Assembly (NCBI GenBank): GCA_963693365.1
Contig: CAVNZM010000009.1
Coordinates: 8,680,001-8,744,000 of the forward strand
Source: Amoebidium appalachense
Taxonomy: Eukaryota > Ichthyosporea
Reading direction: 5' to 3'
DNA: 64,000 nucleotides
The stretch's first letter is position 1, and every line of letters starts with the position of its first letter. This document shows, piece by piece, positions 22,391 to 31,563 of this stretch. The notes under the pieces were generated by a model that was given only the letters and a program-made list of their open reading frames with translations, did not search any database and was not told where the DNA came from. The translations under genes and the position numbers were made by a program.

Positions 22391-22969
22391 CAGAAACCCT
22401 TTCATGCCGAAAAAATGGTCAAGAACAAAGAAGTGGAGGACACGTAACTATAGTCTGATAGTTGTGACTAAGGGCACTAAGGGTAGCGCTAAGGGCACCA
22501 TTGCTTCATTCTGATTGGTTGTCACACCACGGGGTTTCCCGATTGTTCTTCCAATGACATTTTCTATCACTATCGACAGTTCTCCAACATTAGAACAGAA
22601 AACGGTTTATACCCAGATGGCCAGATGGCCAGATCAAATTCAGTGTGTGAAAAGAGGTGGATAAAACGGGATAAAACGGGATAAAACGGGGAGTCAAAAT
22701 GATCTGGCCATCTGGCCATGTGGCCATATAATAGCAAATCACTAGCATGTAAGACACTCACTGCCACCACTGGGGGGCTTGGTTCCGGCAGGACGGGAGG
22801 CAGGGGGGCTGGGGGGAGGGGGAGGCAGAGGAGGCAGAGGAGCAGGCGAGACTGGCGAGCCACTCACAGCGTGGATAAATAATATGTATGCATATTAAGA
22901 CACTCACTGCAACCACTGGGGGGCCTGGTTCCGGCAGGAGGGGGGGCAGGGGGGGGGGGGGCTGGTTTT
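22391..22969. repeat. Non-coding stretch with short repeats
   Basis: GGCCAGATGGCCAGAT at about 22617-22635 is repeated inverted at about 22700-22722 around three GGATAAAACG units. An ~80-bp G-rich segment beginning AAGACACTCACTGC is present at 22749 and again at 22898. The TGGCCAGATGGCCAGAT word recurs at 51391 and, altered, at 51540. No gene is seen. Confidence 0.6.
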
Positions 22970-23452
22970 TTATGTGGGCTTGTGCTTATGGCAATGGGTC
23001 GTAGATTTCACCCTGTTTTTGCAGGGATTGCCAGCCTTGGTTTTGCCCTGGCAGTACCCATTTTCCCTGCCCACACCCACTGCTGCAGCTACAACCGGTG
23101 GCTGTGGTGCACCCATGGGTGGATCCGGAGTGGACACAGTTGGCACGGGTACCCCGGTGCGCTCAGTGCGAGGGCGCTGTATTTCTGCGACTGTAAAGGC
23201 GGCCACGAGGTCGTCCAGCAGGAGGTTTGCATGAGCATAGTCCCCGGCCTTGTGGGTGTGGAGGATGTTGATGGTGTTGTCGCTGTAGAGGAGGACACCG
23301 GTGGCAGGGGCAAAGCATACCCAGGGCTTGAAGCCGTCCTTGTGGTATGGGCATGTTTTCTTTTTGTTTTTGCACTGGGCTTTTTTTGAGGGTGCAAATG
23401 CAGGGCATCGTTCGGGGTCAACCGAATCGGGGCGCAAAAGTGCGTCTCCCAT
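22970..23452 (-). CDS. Small protein with two Cys/His zinc-binding modules
   Basis: ATG at 23452 gives 160 residues; an upstream in-frame extension to 23581 is possible but less likely. The N-terminal module is CX10CX6CX2H at residues ~16-37. The C-terminal module is CX9CX9CX2H at ~135-158, of the kind C-x-x-x-T-K-x-G-x-x-C-K-N found in short phage and eukaryotic-virus zinc domains (DUF5763-like, from memory of the pattern). Between them lies a region with FKPWVCFAPATGVLLYSDN and a Pro-rich linker. It is divergent from the membrane protein at 23666, so the two may share a promoter. Function unknown. Confidence 0.6.
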   Translation of the reverse strand: MGDALLRPDSVDPERCPAFAPSKKAQCKNKKKTCPYHKDGFKPWVCFAPATGVLLYSDNTINILHTHKAGDYAHANLLLDDLVAAFTVAEIQRPRTERTGVPVPTVSTPDPPMGAPQPPVVAAAVGVGRENGYCQGKTKAGNPCKNRVKSTTHCHKHKPT

Positions 23453-23665
23453 TTCTAGTGTTTTGTTTTGGTGTGCACTGTTCTTGGATTGGGGTGAAGT
23501 GAGACAAAAAGTAAAAGCGAGTACTTTTGGAGAGAGGGGTACTGGTAAAACACAAGAGCAACTGAGACAACACGGCATCAAGAGTTTGTTACAGGCAAGA
23601 TCTCAGAGAGGTCACTTTTGGGGTGTAACACGTCGGATACTGAAAGTTTTGTGAGGTACACGTAC

Positions 23666-23938
23666 ATGTTCGACAGCACGGTCACCACAGGCATTCTTTA
23701 TGTGATATCTATATGCAGTGTCGTTGCAAATATACACTGGTACAATTTAATGAAGTCCGAACCGAATGCTAGAGAGAAAGTGAACAAAATGTATCTGGTG
23801 TACGTCAGCGCTGCTATTGTCCTCACATGTTTATTGGTTACACCATTGATGTATGCAGTCATATACTATTTCAATAAGAAGACGGGTGCTGCGGAGTACG
23901 ACACCACTCTGAGACAAACAAGTCACTCGGACTTTTAA
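23666..23938 (+). CDS. Small two-helix membrane protein
   Basis: ATG at 23666 gives 90 residues. Two hydrophobic segments are visible: GILYVISICSVVANI near residues 9-23 and YLVYVSAAIVLTCLLVTPLM near 44-63. A short charged loop (KSEPNAREKVNK) separates them and a polar tail ends TSHSDF. The frame extends upstream without ATG, so a 5' exon is possible. It is followed immediately by the 132-bp satellite. No family is recognised; small membrane proteins of this kind are common in Polinton-like viruses. Confidence 0.5.
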   Translation: MFDSTVTTGILYVISICSVVANIHWYNLMKSEPNAREKVNKMYLVYVSAAIVLTCLLVTPLMYAVIYYFNKKTGAAEYDTTLRQTSHSDF

Positions 23939-23954
23939 TCCGATTGACATGTCA

Positions 23955-24888
23955 CCGCGCCAGCGCTGCATACAAAAGACCCAAAGTGGAGTATACGACA
24001 ATCCCAGCGCCAGCGCTTCATACCCAAAGTGGATACAATAAAAAGACAGTTGCTGTGTGTGCAAAGCTGTGTGTGCAAAAAGAGGGGAAATAAGCGCTGC
24101 ATACAAAAAGACCCAAAGTGGAGTATACGACAATCCCAGCGCCAGCGCTTCATACCCAAAGTGGATACAATAAAAAGACAGTTGCTGTGTGTGCAAAGCT
24201 ATGTGTGCAAAAAGAGGGGAAATAAGCGCTGCATACAAAAAGACCCAAAGTGGAGTATACGACAATCCCAGCGCCAGCGCTTCATACCCAAAGTGGATAC
24301 AATAAAAAGACAGTTGCTGTGTGTGCAAAGCTCTGTGTGCAAAAAGAGGGGAAATAAGCGCTGCATACAAAAAGACCCAAAGTGGAGTATACGACAATCC
24401 CAGCGCCAGCGCTTCATACCCAAAGTGGATACAATAAAAAGACAGTTGCTGTGTGTGCAAAGCTGTGTGTGCAAAAAGAGGGGAAATAAGCGCTGCATAC
24501 AAAAAGACCCAAAGTGGAGTACACGACAATCCCAGCGCCAGCGCTTCATACCCAAAGTGGATACAATAAAAAGACAGTTGCTGTGTGTGCAAAGCTGTGT
24601 GTGCAAAAAGAGGGGAAATAAGCGCTGCATACAAAAAGACCCAAAGTGGAGTACACGACAATCCCAGCGCCAGCGCTTCATACCCAAAGTGGATACAATA
24701 AAAAGACAGTTGCTGTGTGTGCAAAGCTGTGTGTGCAAAAAGAGGGGAAATAAGCGCTGCATACAAAAAGACCCAAAGTGGAGTACACGACAATCCCAGC
24801 GCCAGCGCTTCATACCCAAAGTGGATACAATAAAAAGACAGTTGCTGTGTGTGCAAAGCTGTGTGTGCAAAAAGAGGGGAAATAAATA
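23955..24888. repeat. 132-bp satellite, seven units
   Basis: Units of 132 bp, exactly 44 codons, share CGCTGCATACAAAAAGACCC and CAATAAAAAGACAGTTGCTG. Because the period is a multiple of three and stops are absent, frames stay open for 235 to 393 codons on both strands. Units are nearly identical, with scattered single changes such as GTATACG versus GTACACG. It begins just after the stop of the membrane protein gene. Confidence 0.92.
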
Positions 24889-24899
24889 CTTTAAACGTG

Positions 24900-25640
24900 C
24901 ATGCAATATACATCGATAGACTTATGAAAGCACACAAACTGTGTGCCACACGGGCATGCATGCATGAGGGAGTGTGGGGTGGGGGGGGGGGGGGGAGACT
25001 TTGAACGTGCATGCAATAGACTTATGAAAGCACACAAACTGTGTGCCACACGGGCATGCATGCATGAGGGAGTGTGGGGTGGGGGGGGGGAGACCTTGAA
25101 CGTGCATGCAATAGACTTATGAAAGCACACAAACTGTGTGCCACACGGGCATGCATGCATGAGGGAGTGTGGGGTGGGGGGGGGGGGGGGAGACTTTGAA
25201 CGTGCATGCAATAGACTTATGAAAGCACACAAACTGTGTGCCACACGGGCATGCATGCATGAGGGAGTGTGGGGTGGGGTGGGGGGGGGGGGGGGGGAGA
25301 CTTTGAACGTGCATGCAATAGACTTATGAAAGCACACAAACTGTGTGCCACACGGGCATGCATGCATGAGGGAGTGTGGGGTGGGGGGGGGGGGGGGAGA
25401 CTTTGAACGTGCATGCAATAGACTTATGAAAGCACACAAACTGTGTGCCACACGGGCATGCATGCATGAGGGAGTGTGGGGTGGGGTGGGGGGGGGGGGG
25501 AGACTTTGAACGTGCATGCAATAGACTTATGAAAGCACACAAACTGTGTGCCACACGGGCATGCATGCATGAGGGAGTGTGGGGGGGGGGGGGGGGGGGG
25601 GGAGACTTTGAACGTGCATGCAATAGACCTGAAAAGCAAG
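24900..25640. repeat. ~100-bp satellite with variable G runs, seven units
   Basis: Units begin GACTTATGAAAGCACACAAA near 24919, 25019, 25114, 25214, 25321, 25421 and 25524. Each contains CATGCATGCATGAGGGAGTG followed by a G run of variable length. Length changes between units are confined almost entirely to the G run. Confidence 0.92.
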
Positions 25641-25690
25641 TGTGTACCAAAAGGGACCTGGACTTCTTTGTATACAATCGATATTTAATC

Positions 25691-25822
25691 GGTTGAAAAC
25701 AGCAAAACAAGACTTGTACATATATAATAACCACAAGATACTAAACCATCCAGACCGGTTGAAAACAGCAAAACAAGACTTGTACATATATAATAACCAC
25801 AAGATACTAAACCATCCAGAAC
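25691..25822. repeat. 66-bp direct duplication
   Basis: GGTTGAAAACAGCAAAACAA begins two adjacent 66-bp units at 25691 and 25757. AT-rich non-coding sequence follows to 25984. Confidence 0.85.
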
Positions 25823-25984
25823 CAGAAAAAACAAGATGCCTACATGCTATGATCCATAAGATGCTCGTTAACATAAATACAGAAACCGTAAGATGTTACC
25901 AGTATCAACAGTCATATATTAAAATACCCCAGCCCCTGACACATACAACAAAATCAAAACACACCCCTCACCACTCCCAACCTC

Positions 25985-27335
25985 CTATTCTTGTTCGTTT
26001 TCATCACTGTCCCCGTGAATAACATGTACATCTGAAACTTGCTTTGCTCGTGTCCTGCCACTGCGGGCAGGGGCTGGTTTCTGACTCGGTTTTGGTTTCC
26101 TTGCTCGACCACGTTCTTTCCCTTTCTTCCCCTCGACCTTCTCGCCCATACCGATCATGTCCTCCAATTCCTCATCTATTGCCGTCTCAAATTCCGTCTC
26201 TTCCTGGCGCTGCCGTTTGTACGCATCGAAAGAAATATCTGACACTCCTCTCTTTGAACCCTGGGAAAATGCAGGGGGGTTCGACATCATGGAGGGAAGA
26301 GAGGCACCAAAAGATGTTTTGTTTTGCAGAGTGCGGGATTGGGAAAAAGTGCTGGTAACGGCGACGAGGGACGGATTGAAGGGGGGTACGGGCATGACAG
26401 AGGGGAAACCGGGTGGGGGGAGGGCGAGAAGGGGCAGGGGGAGGTTGAGGGGGGTTTTGGGTTGAGTGGTACCGGGTGGGGGGAGGGTGGGGATGGGATT
26501 TTGATTGGTTGTACCAGGGGGGGGGAGGGGGGGGGCGAGACCGTGTTGGATGGTAATGTCGGGGAGGGGCTGGGGGTCATCTTTCCACCCACGAAGTTTC
26601 TGTGTGCTCTCGTCGATTGTTCTACGGTATGACTCCCTCATGGTAGCAATATGCGACTGAAGCCTGGCAACATCGGCCCGGTATGTTTCCCTTTCAGTCT
26701 GATGTTCCAGGATCTCGGCCACCTTTCTAACAAGCTGCCCTTCGAGGTCCCGATTCTTTTCCGTTAACACCTGTTCCTTTGCATCTGCAAGGTGTTTTTG
26801 TTTGGCCGCCGCCGATTTTAGCTCGGCAATTTCCTCCTTAAGGATTTGGATGTCGTGATCCTTCGTTTGTAATTCTTTCTCTGCGGCTTCCAGCTTCTCC
26901 TGCAATTCGGTGGTTGGGGTGGTGACAGCGGGTGCAGTGGTCGCAGTACCGACCTTTGCCAATGCAGAGGCAATGGCACTGTCTACTTTCGACTTCAACA
27001 CAGTCTCCAAGTACTCTTCGAACATTTTTGGATCGACGGGAGCAGCGGATACCGACTGGGGGGGCTTGGATACGATGGTGTCGCCGGGGTGTGGGGGGTT
27101 GTTGGATGGGGGGGGGGGTTTCGCCGCCGGAGTGTGTGGGGGTTTTGGATGTGGGGAGGGTATGGCCGCCGGAGTGTGGGGGGGTTTTGGATGTGGGGAG
27201 GGTATGGCCGCCGGAGTGTGGGGGGGTTTTGGATGTGGGGAGGGTTTCCAATACGACGGGGTCGGCGGACTTGCTGATGTCGGATTCAGGGATAACGTAT
27301 GACCCCGACCCGGGAGTTTGCTGGGAATAATCCAT
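25985..27335 (-). CDS. Coiled-coil, proline-rich protein (one frame break in a C run)
   Basis: The likely start is the ATG at 27335 (MDYSQQTPGSGSYVIPESD). Three repeats of a 14-residue unit (LPTSKTPPHSGGHT) follow. A C run near 27110 breaks the frame, and the long frame resumes through VDPKMFEEYLETVLKSKVDS. Residues after that form a long heptad coiled coil (ELQEKLEAAEKELQTKDHD..., ~100 residues), then a Pro-rich region, an acidic stretch and a basic tail (RARKPKPSQKPAPARSGR). Without the frame break the protein would be ~450 residues. It may be a structural or scaffold-like viral protein; function unknown. Confidence 0.6.
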
Positions 27336-27339
27336 CGTG

Positions 27340-27650
27340 ACAGTTTTCACAAAAAAAAGGATAAGCAAAGGGAAAAAAAGAAAGGAAGTCTTACGTTTCT
27401 CTGCGCAAACACAGTCGTGTGCAAACCCAGTCGTGAACAAGAGAAAAAGGAAAAAAAAGGAAGTGCTACGAATACGATTCTCTGTTGTGAACAAAGGAAA
27501 AAGTAAAAAAAAAAGAGTGTTACGTTTCGCAAACACAGTCGTGTGCAAACCCAGTCGTGAACAAGAGAAAAAGAAAAAAAAAAGAGAGTGTTACGTTTCT
27601 CTAGGCAAACACCGTCGTGTGCAAACACAGCCATGAACAAAAGAATCAGA
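27340..27650. repeat. Triplicated leader repeat upstream of the coiled-coil gene
   Basis: Three copies of a segment containing GCAAACACAGTCGTGTGCAA / CCAGTCGTGAACAAGAGAAA with A-rich spacers (about 27400, 27528 and 27605). It lies in the presumed 5' leader of the minus-strand gene at 25985-27335. Confidence 0.7.
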
Positions 27651-27687
27651 AAAGTAGAAAATGACAGCGCTGTGAAGCGCCATCAAT

Positions 27688-27696
27688 TATTTATAT
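27688..27696 (-). promoter_or_regulatory. TATA box for the coiled-coil gene
   Basis: TATAAATAA on the minus strand, about 350 bp upstream of the ATG at 27335. The intervening leader holds the triplicated repeat. Confidence 0.4.
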
Positions 27697-28800
27697 GAAG
27701 CCATTGCGCAAAATACGATCTTATGCTACGAGAATCAAGCATAAGAAATAACAGAACTTTTTGGCGCTGTTAGTGAATATATCTCTAATCGTGTTTGGTT
27801 CACAGGTAAACTGTATAAAAAAGATGAATATACGAAATAAAAATATAATATACAGGACAAAACGAGCGCTAGTTTAAAACATCGAAGGATATACGCTTTC
27901 ACAACATCTTATTCGCGGGCCTTTTTGCGTGCAAGCGTTTTGATTGGTGCATAGGGGTTGGTTCTTTGCCCCACGTGATTCGCGGCGCTGATGCTCAGGG
28001 TAATCTGATTGACCGAAATCGAAGCATCGGATTCAAATTGGGCAAATACAAAACGCTTTCCAACCAAAATCCCAAGCGCATGGTTGTTTATTTCTAGAAC
28101 CTTATATGTCATATAACATATAACCCTCTTTTAGGATTTCCCTTATTCCTTGCTCAGTCATAACGCTCCAGGGTCGGTGCTGCTATCAGTCACTAATTTC
28201 ATTGGCCAGTCATCACGTACATGCGCCAGCCAACAAAACCAATCGGTGATTGGTGAATAATGGTTGGGTCGTGTTCAAAGTGATCGAGCACTGGTACTCT
28301 AGGCAAGCGCTTGTCGGCATTGGTACAATCTAGTTGGTCAATACGCCGTGACTCAAGGCTGCAACGCTTTTCGAAGATCAGATTCACAGGACCCTTTCCA
28401 GACAAAGTTCCAAGCAAATGTCTGTGTCCGCGTAAAGTATAAATAAACATAAATAAATTATGCTTTTTTAATATTTATTGCCTATTAGAATAAATCACAA
28501 TTGTTACTTCGCAAAAGGGTCTTGGTTGGGCAGGCTGGCCTGCTACCCAAACTATTATTAGCCGATCTCACTGATTAGCTTATTATCACGTACGCGCCAA
28601 TCAGTGATTCCATTGGCCAAACCGAACAAAACATTAATTGGCCAGTCATCAATGACGTGATTTTCTTGCTTGCTTCAAGCTTTGCGAAATGAGAATATAT
28701 GTTCAACACTCTCTTTGCGCTCTATATATATAAAAAGTGTGTAAACCCCTATATACAACGGAGAAATTACAAGAGTCCATCTTGATTCCCGAACGAACAA
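27697..28800. other. Intergenic region rich in CCAAT/ATTGG boxes
   Basis: Many CCAAT or ATTGG motifs are present, including GCATTGGCCAGTCATCA-type elements near 28199 and 28635. A strong TATATATATAAAA lies near 28722-28735 on the + strand. Two short minus-strand frames (27909-28112 and 28199-28450) look loosely alike, but I cannot support them as genes. Confidence 0.45.
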
Positions 28801-28808
28801 ATATAACC

Positions 28809-29007
28809 AAGCGCGCCACACCAATTCGTGTCACTTTCGCCCAGCGCTGCTGTTGTGCATGTTTCAAACATAATCAAGCGCACCACACCAGTTCGTGTCA
28901 CTTTCGCCCAGCGCTGCTGTTGTGCATGTTTCAAACATAATCAAGCGCACCACACCAGTTCGTGTCACTTTCGCCCGGCGCTGCTGTTGTACATGTTTCC
29001 ATTGTAA
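28809..29007. repeat. 67-bp tandem repeat, three units
   Basis: Units begin AAGCGCACCACACCAGTTCG at 28809 (variant), 28876 and 28943, each containing TTTCGCCCAGCGCTGCTGTT. The array sits just downstream of the TATA at ~28725. From 29008 to 29187 nothing else is seen. Confidence 0.9.
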
Positions 29008-29189
29008 TTACAAATAGGCTAGATTGCCAAAAACAGAACGAGAACAACAAAGAAACTTGTTATAATAACCTGTGCACACCGCGCTATCAGTTGTCCCCTT
29101 TTTTAGCCAATACAGATACATAGAATTTCCTTCATGTTTCCCTGTGCGAGGCACATTTTAGGCTTATGCACACAATCTTAGATTGTTTG

Positions 29190-29213
29190 GGTTTTATTTG
29201 TGGAAATTATTGA
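29190..29213 (+). repeat. Isolated start of DIRS promoter unit P
   Basis: Matches the first ~24 bp of unit P (9794, 42126). It abuts the capsid-gene remnant, so it marks a recombination breakpoint. Confidence 0.6.
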
Positions 29214-29383
29214 CAAACACCAGCTCCGATGCTACCCCCATTCTGCTGCACCTCAACACGGAGAAGTTCACCAGCGGTACCTCCAGAGCCAACGAGTACG
29301 ACGACCTGACCCTTGACACGTTTGTGCACCATGAAAACGTGCTTGTGCTGTCTGGTGCCCGTGAGGTGACGGTGGAGGCCTAG
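29214..29383 (+). pseudogene. C-terminal remnant, probably of a double-jelly-roll major capsid protein
   Basis: From 29214 the frame reads a polar beta-rich stretch (ATPILLHLNTEKFTSGTSR) and ends LDTFVHHENVLVLSGAREVT before TAG at 29383. Polinton/PLV/virophage capsid proteins often end with an N-V-L-x-x-x-S-G type strand, which this resembles (inference). The upstream part is missing: the sequence joins a DIRS promoter fragment. The position at the head of a run of small structural-type genes supports the call. Confidence 0.4.
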
Positions 29384-29403
29384 AGTGCTAAATTGTGTCT
29401 GGC

Positions 29404-29413
29404 TATATAAAAA
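29404..29413 (+). promoter_or_regulatory. TATA box for the 29432 gene
   Basis: TATATAAAAA lies 20 bp after the preceding stop and 18 bp before the next ATG. The spacing implies a very short leader. Confidence 0.5.
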
Positions 29414-29431
29414 CAAGCACACACGGCAAAC

Positions 29432-29851
29432 ATGGCTACCGACACTGCTATTGTACCGTGGGCACCTACACCTAGCCATGTTACCGACACTGCCGTTGTA
29501 CCGTGGGCACCTACACCAACCCCGGCAGCCGTGTACGGCTACAAGGTGGCTCCACAGGCCGAGTACGAGGCAGCCTATGTTGCCCCCTACCGTGTACCTC
29601 ACACGGACGGCACCTTCCAGGCCGGGGTGTACGGTGTGCCGTTCCGTGAGCTGCCGACTTTCGGCAACCTGCCCGCCGACAACCACCTACCCTCCATGCC
29701 GGGCAGGAGTGGTCTGGGTAGCAGGGGTCTCCCGTTCAACAACCAGACCTACTACCTGGACTTTGCACCCGTGAGGGTGGGCCGTAGTGGTGACCCCCAG
29801 AACAGCTTTACCAGGCAACCCATGGCACAGTATGCCGGGTTCTCCAAATAA
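29432..29851 (+). CDS. Putative small structural protein, 139 aa
   Basis: Begins with two imperfect copies of MATDTAIVPWAPTP / VTDTAVVPWAPTP. A Tyr/Pro-rich region follows (YKVAPQAEYEAAYVAPYRVP), then RSGLGSRGLPFNNQTYYLDF. No Cys, no membrane segment, no recognised family. Its stop codon overlaps an AATAAA signal at 29850-29855. The compact spacing with neighbours and the same strand fit a late gene block of a viral element. Confidence 0.55.
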   Translation: MATDTAIVPWAPTPSHVTDTAVVPWAPTPTPAAVYGYKVAPQAEYEAAYVAPYRVPHTDGTFQAGVYGVPFRELPTFGNLPADNHLPSMPGRSGLGSRGLPFNNQTYYLDFAPVRVGRSGDPQNSFTRQPMAQYAGFSK

Positions 29852-29884
29852 TAAACACCAGTTTACAACAATACCGTGTCCACC

Positions 29885-30445
29885 ATGTCCCCCAACGTGC
29901 AGCAGCCTCATGGGCACGCTGATGACTTGGACAAGCATTTGGGTTGGTTACAACGTGTGGGCCATTACCGTGTCAGCTACAAGCACCCACACGAGGTCGC
30001 CGGGGAAACGTGGCGTGAGCTCCCTGTCGGTTTGTTTGGGTCTTTGCAGCAGCGGTTGCACCCGGATGAATACCGTAAGCTCATTAGGGAGGGTCCCGAG
30101 GCCTTCCTCAGGCTCAAGTACATGGACCCTGACCATGGGTCTTTGTGGGGTGGGCATCCGCCGGAGGTGGTTAAGGTGGACCTAGACTACATGGACTACT
30201 ACTCCCACCTCAAGGACAAGTACGGTAGCTCGTACGTGTGGACCAGACCCCGACCACCCCCTCCCCCCGTACCTGACGTGACCCCACTGGCACCCCCTCC
30301 CCTCCCCCCACCCCGTCCGACCACCCAACCAAGTCAGCTGACCCTCCCATACCCTACCCACCCCCGGGCTGGCACCCTGGACCACCACCACCACGGCCAA
30401 CGTCTGCCATACGTCCCCCTGCCCGTGTCTCCAAGGGACCGCTGA
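29885..30445 (+). CDS. Putative structural protein with proline-rich tail, 186 aa
   Basis: ATG at 29885. The N-terminal ~115 residues look globular (LDKHLGWLQRVGHYRVSYKH, FGSLQQRLHPDEYRKLIREG, VVKVDLDYMDYYSHLKDKYG). The C-terminal ~65 residues are Pro-rich with a short His run. No recognised family. It lies 33 bp after the preceding gene and is followed by a 90-bp tandem repeat. Confidence 0.55.
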   Translation: MSPNVQQPHGHADDLDKHLGWLQRVGHYRVSYKHPHEVAGETWRELPVGLFGSLQQRLHPDEYRKLIREGPEAFLRLKYMDPDHGSLWGGHPPEVVKVDLDYMDYYSHLKDKYGSSYVWTRPRPPPPPVPDVTPLAPPPLPPPRPTTQPSQLTLPYPTHPRAGTLDHHHHGQRLPYVPLPVSPRDR

Positions 30446-30508
30446 CACCCCACACGGGCGGCTCGACCACGACTCCCCGACCGTCGGGTTTCCTAGGGCA
30501 GAAGGGAC

Positions 30509-31052
30509 CCAAACCCACCCGTACACCCCTCCCGTACCCACCCCCCAACTGGCACCCCCGGCCCACTGCCCACGACCCCTGCAGCACCCCACCTGCCTGC
30601 CAAGCCCGACGGGCCACCCCTCCCGTACCCACCCCCCAACTGGCACCCCCGGCCCACTGCCCACGACCCCTGCAGCACCCCACCTGCCTGCCAAGCCCGA
30701 CGGGCCACCCCTCCCGTACCCACCCCCCAACTGGCACCCCCGGCCCACTGCCCACGACCCCTGCAGCACCCCACCTGCCTGCCAAGCCCGACGGGCCACC
30801 CCTCCCGTACCCACCCCCCAACTGGCACCCCGGCCCACTGCCCACGACCCCTGCAGCACCCCACCTGCCTGCCAAGCCCGACGGGCCACCCCTCCCGTAC
30901 CCACCCCCCAACTGGCACCCCGGCCCACTGCCCACGACCCCTGCAGCACCCCACCTGCCTGCCAAGCCCGACGGGCCACCCCTCCCGTACCCACCCCCCA
31001 ACTGGCACCCCCGGCCCACTGCCCACGACCCCTGCAGCACCCCACCTGCCTG
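30509..31052. repeat. 90/91-bp tandem repeat, six units
   Basis: Units start CCAAGCCCGACGGGCCACCC at 30600, 30691, 30782, 30872 and 30962, with a variant unit before 30600. Periods alternate between 91 and 90 bp because of a C-run change, so no frame is conserved through the array. Gly-rich frames on the minus strand are repeat artefacts. Confidence 0.92.
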
Positions 31053-31054
31053 CC

Positions 31055-31413
31055 ATGGCACCAACCAGCACGGCAACTTCTGCAACACCGACCGAGACTC
31101 AGCTAGCCGAAGCCACCACTGCTGCCGTTGCCACTATTGAGGACGACTCCCCTTTTGGACCCCCCTCTCGGAGCTGGAGAGGTGGCTCATGTTGAACCAC
31201 CCGAATTGGTGGAGGGTGGCACAGATAGGTGGCCTCGCTCTTGTCAAGTGGATCCTCTGGGGTCTCGGGGACAAGGGCAACCAGGCGAGGGCTGCAAGGG
31301 CTGCCGGGGAGGGAGTTTGGCCGTGTTCTAAGTGCACCACCACCACTGGCATTCCTAACCGAGACTCCGACGGTTCACCCCTCCCTTGCTGCCACCTACT
31401 ACCCAACGACTAA
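31055..31413 (+). CDS. Putative small protein with hydrophobic helix (frame break in C run)
   Basis: ATG at 31055 (MAPTSTATSATPTETQLAEA) opens a frame that ends early. A one-base change in the C run near 31150 would lead into LSELERWLMLNHPNWW and a hydrophobic segment VAQIGGLALVKWILWGLG, ending CSKCTTTTG...CCH at 31413. The helix is amphipathic to hydrophobic and could be membrane-active, as in some viral structural proteins (inference). Homopolymer error or decay cannot be told apart. Confidence 0.4.
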
Positions 31414-31563
31414 AAAGTCGGTCACCATGAAGGGGGAGGGACGACACCTGCACTCTGGAGACCCCCCACGAGCCCGGCTGCACCGTCAACCACTCTGCAA
31501 GGGGGACTCGAGGGTCCCACGTCTGCTACCCCACCCGATGAGGGGACCTATGAGCCCGTACCG

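Noticed and set aside
23831-25012. A 393-codon minus-strand protein across the 132-bp satellite
   Set aside because: It is kept open only by a period divisible by three. It starts inside the second satellite, runs antisense into the membrane-protein gene, and shows no domain.
24900-25640. CRISPR-like array
   Set aside because: Units are contiguous satellite monomers without unique spacers, and the genome is eukaryotic.
27909-28450. Two related small minus-strand genes
   Set aside because: The resemblance is weak and confined to a short stretch. The region is full of CCAAT motifs and neither frame shows a domain or good context.
30182-31088. Gly/Trp-rich minus-strand proteins
   Set aside because: Three overlapping registers of the 90/91-bp repeat; the period change between units destroys any constant frame.
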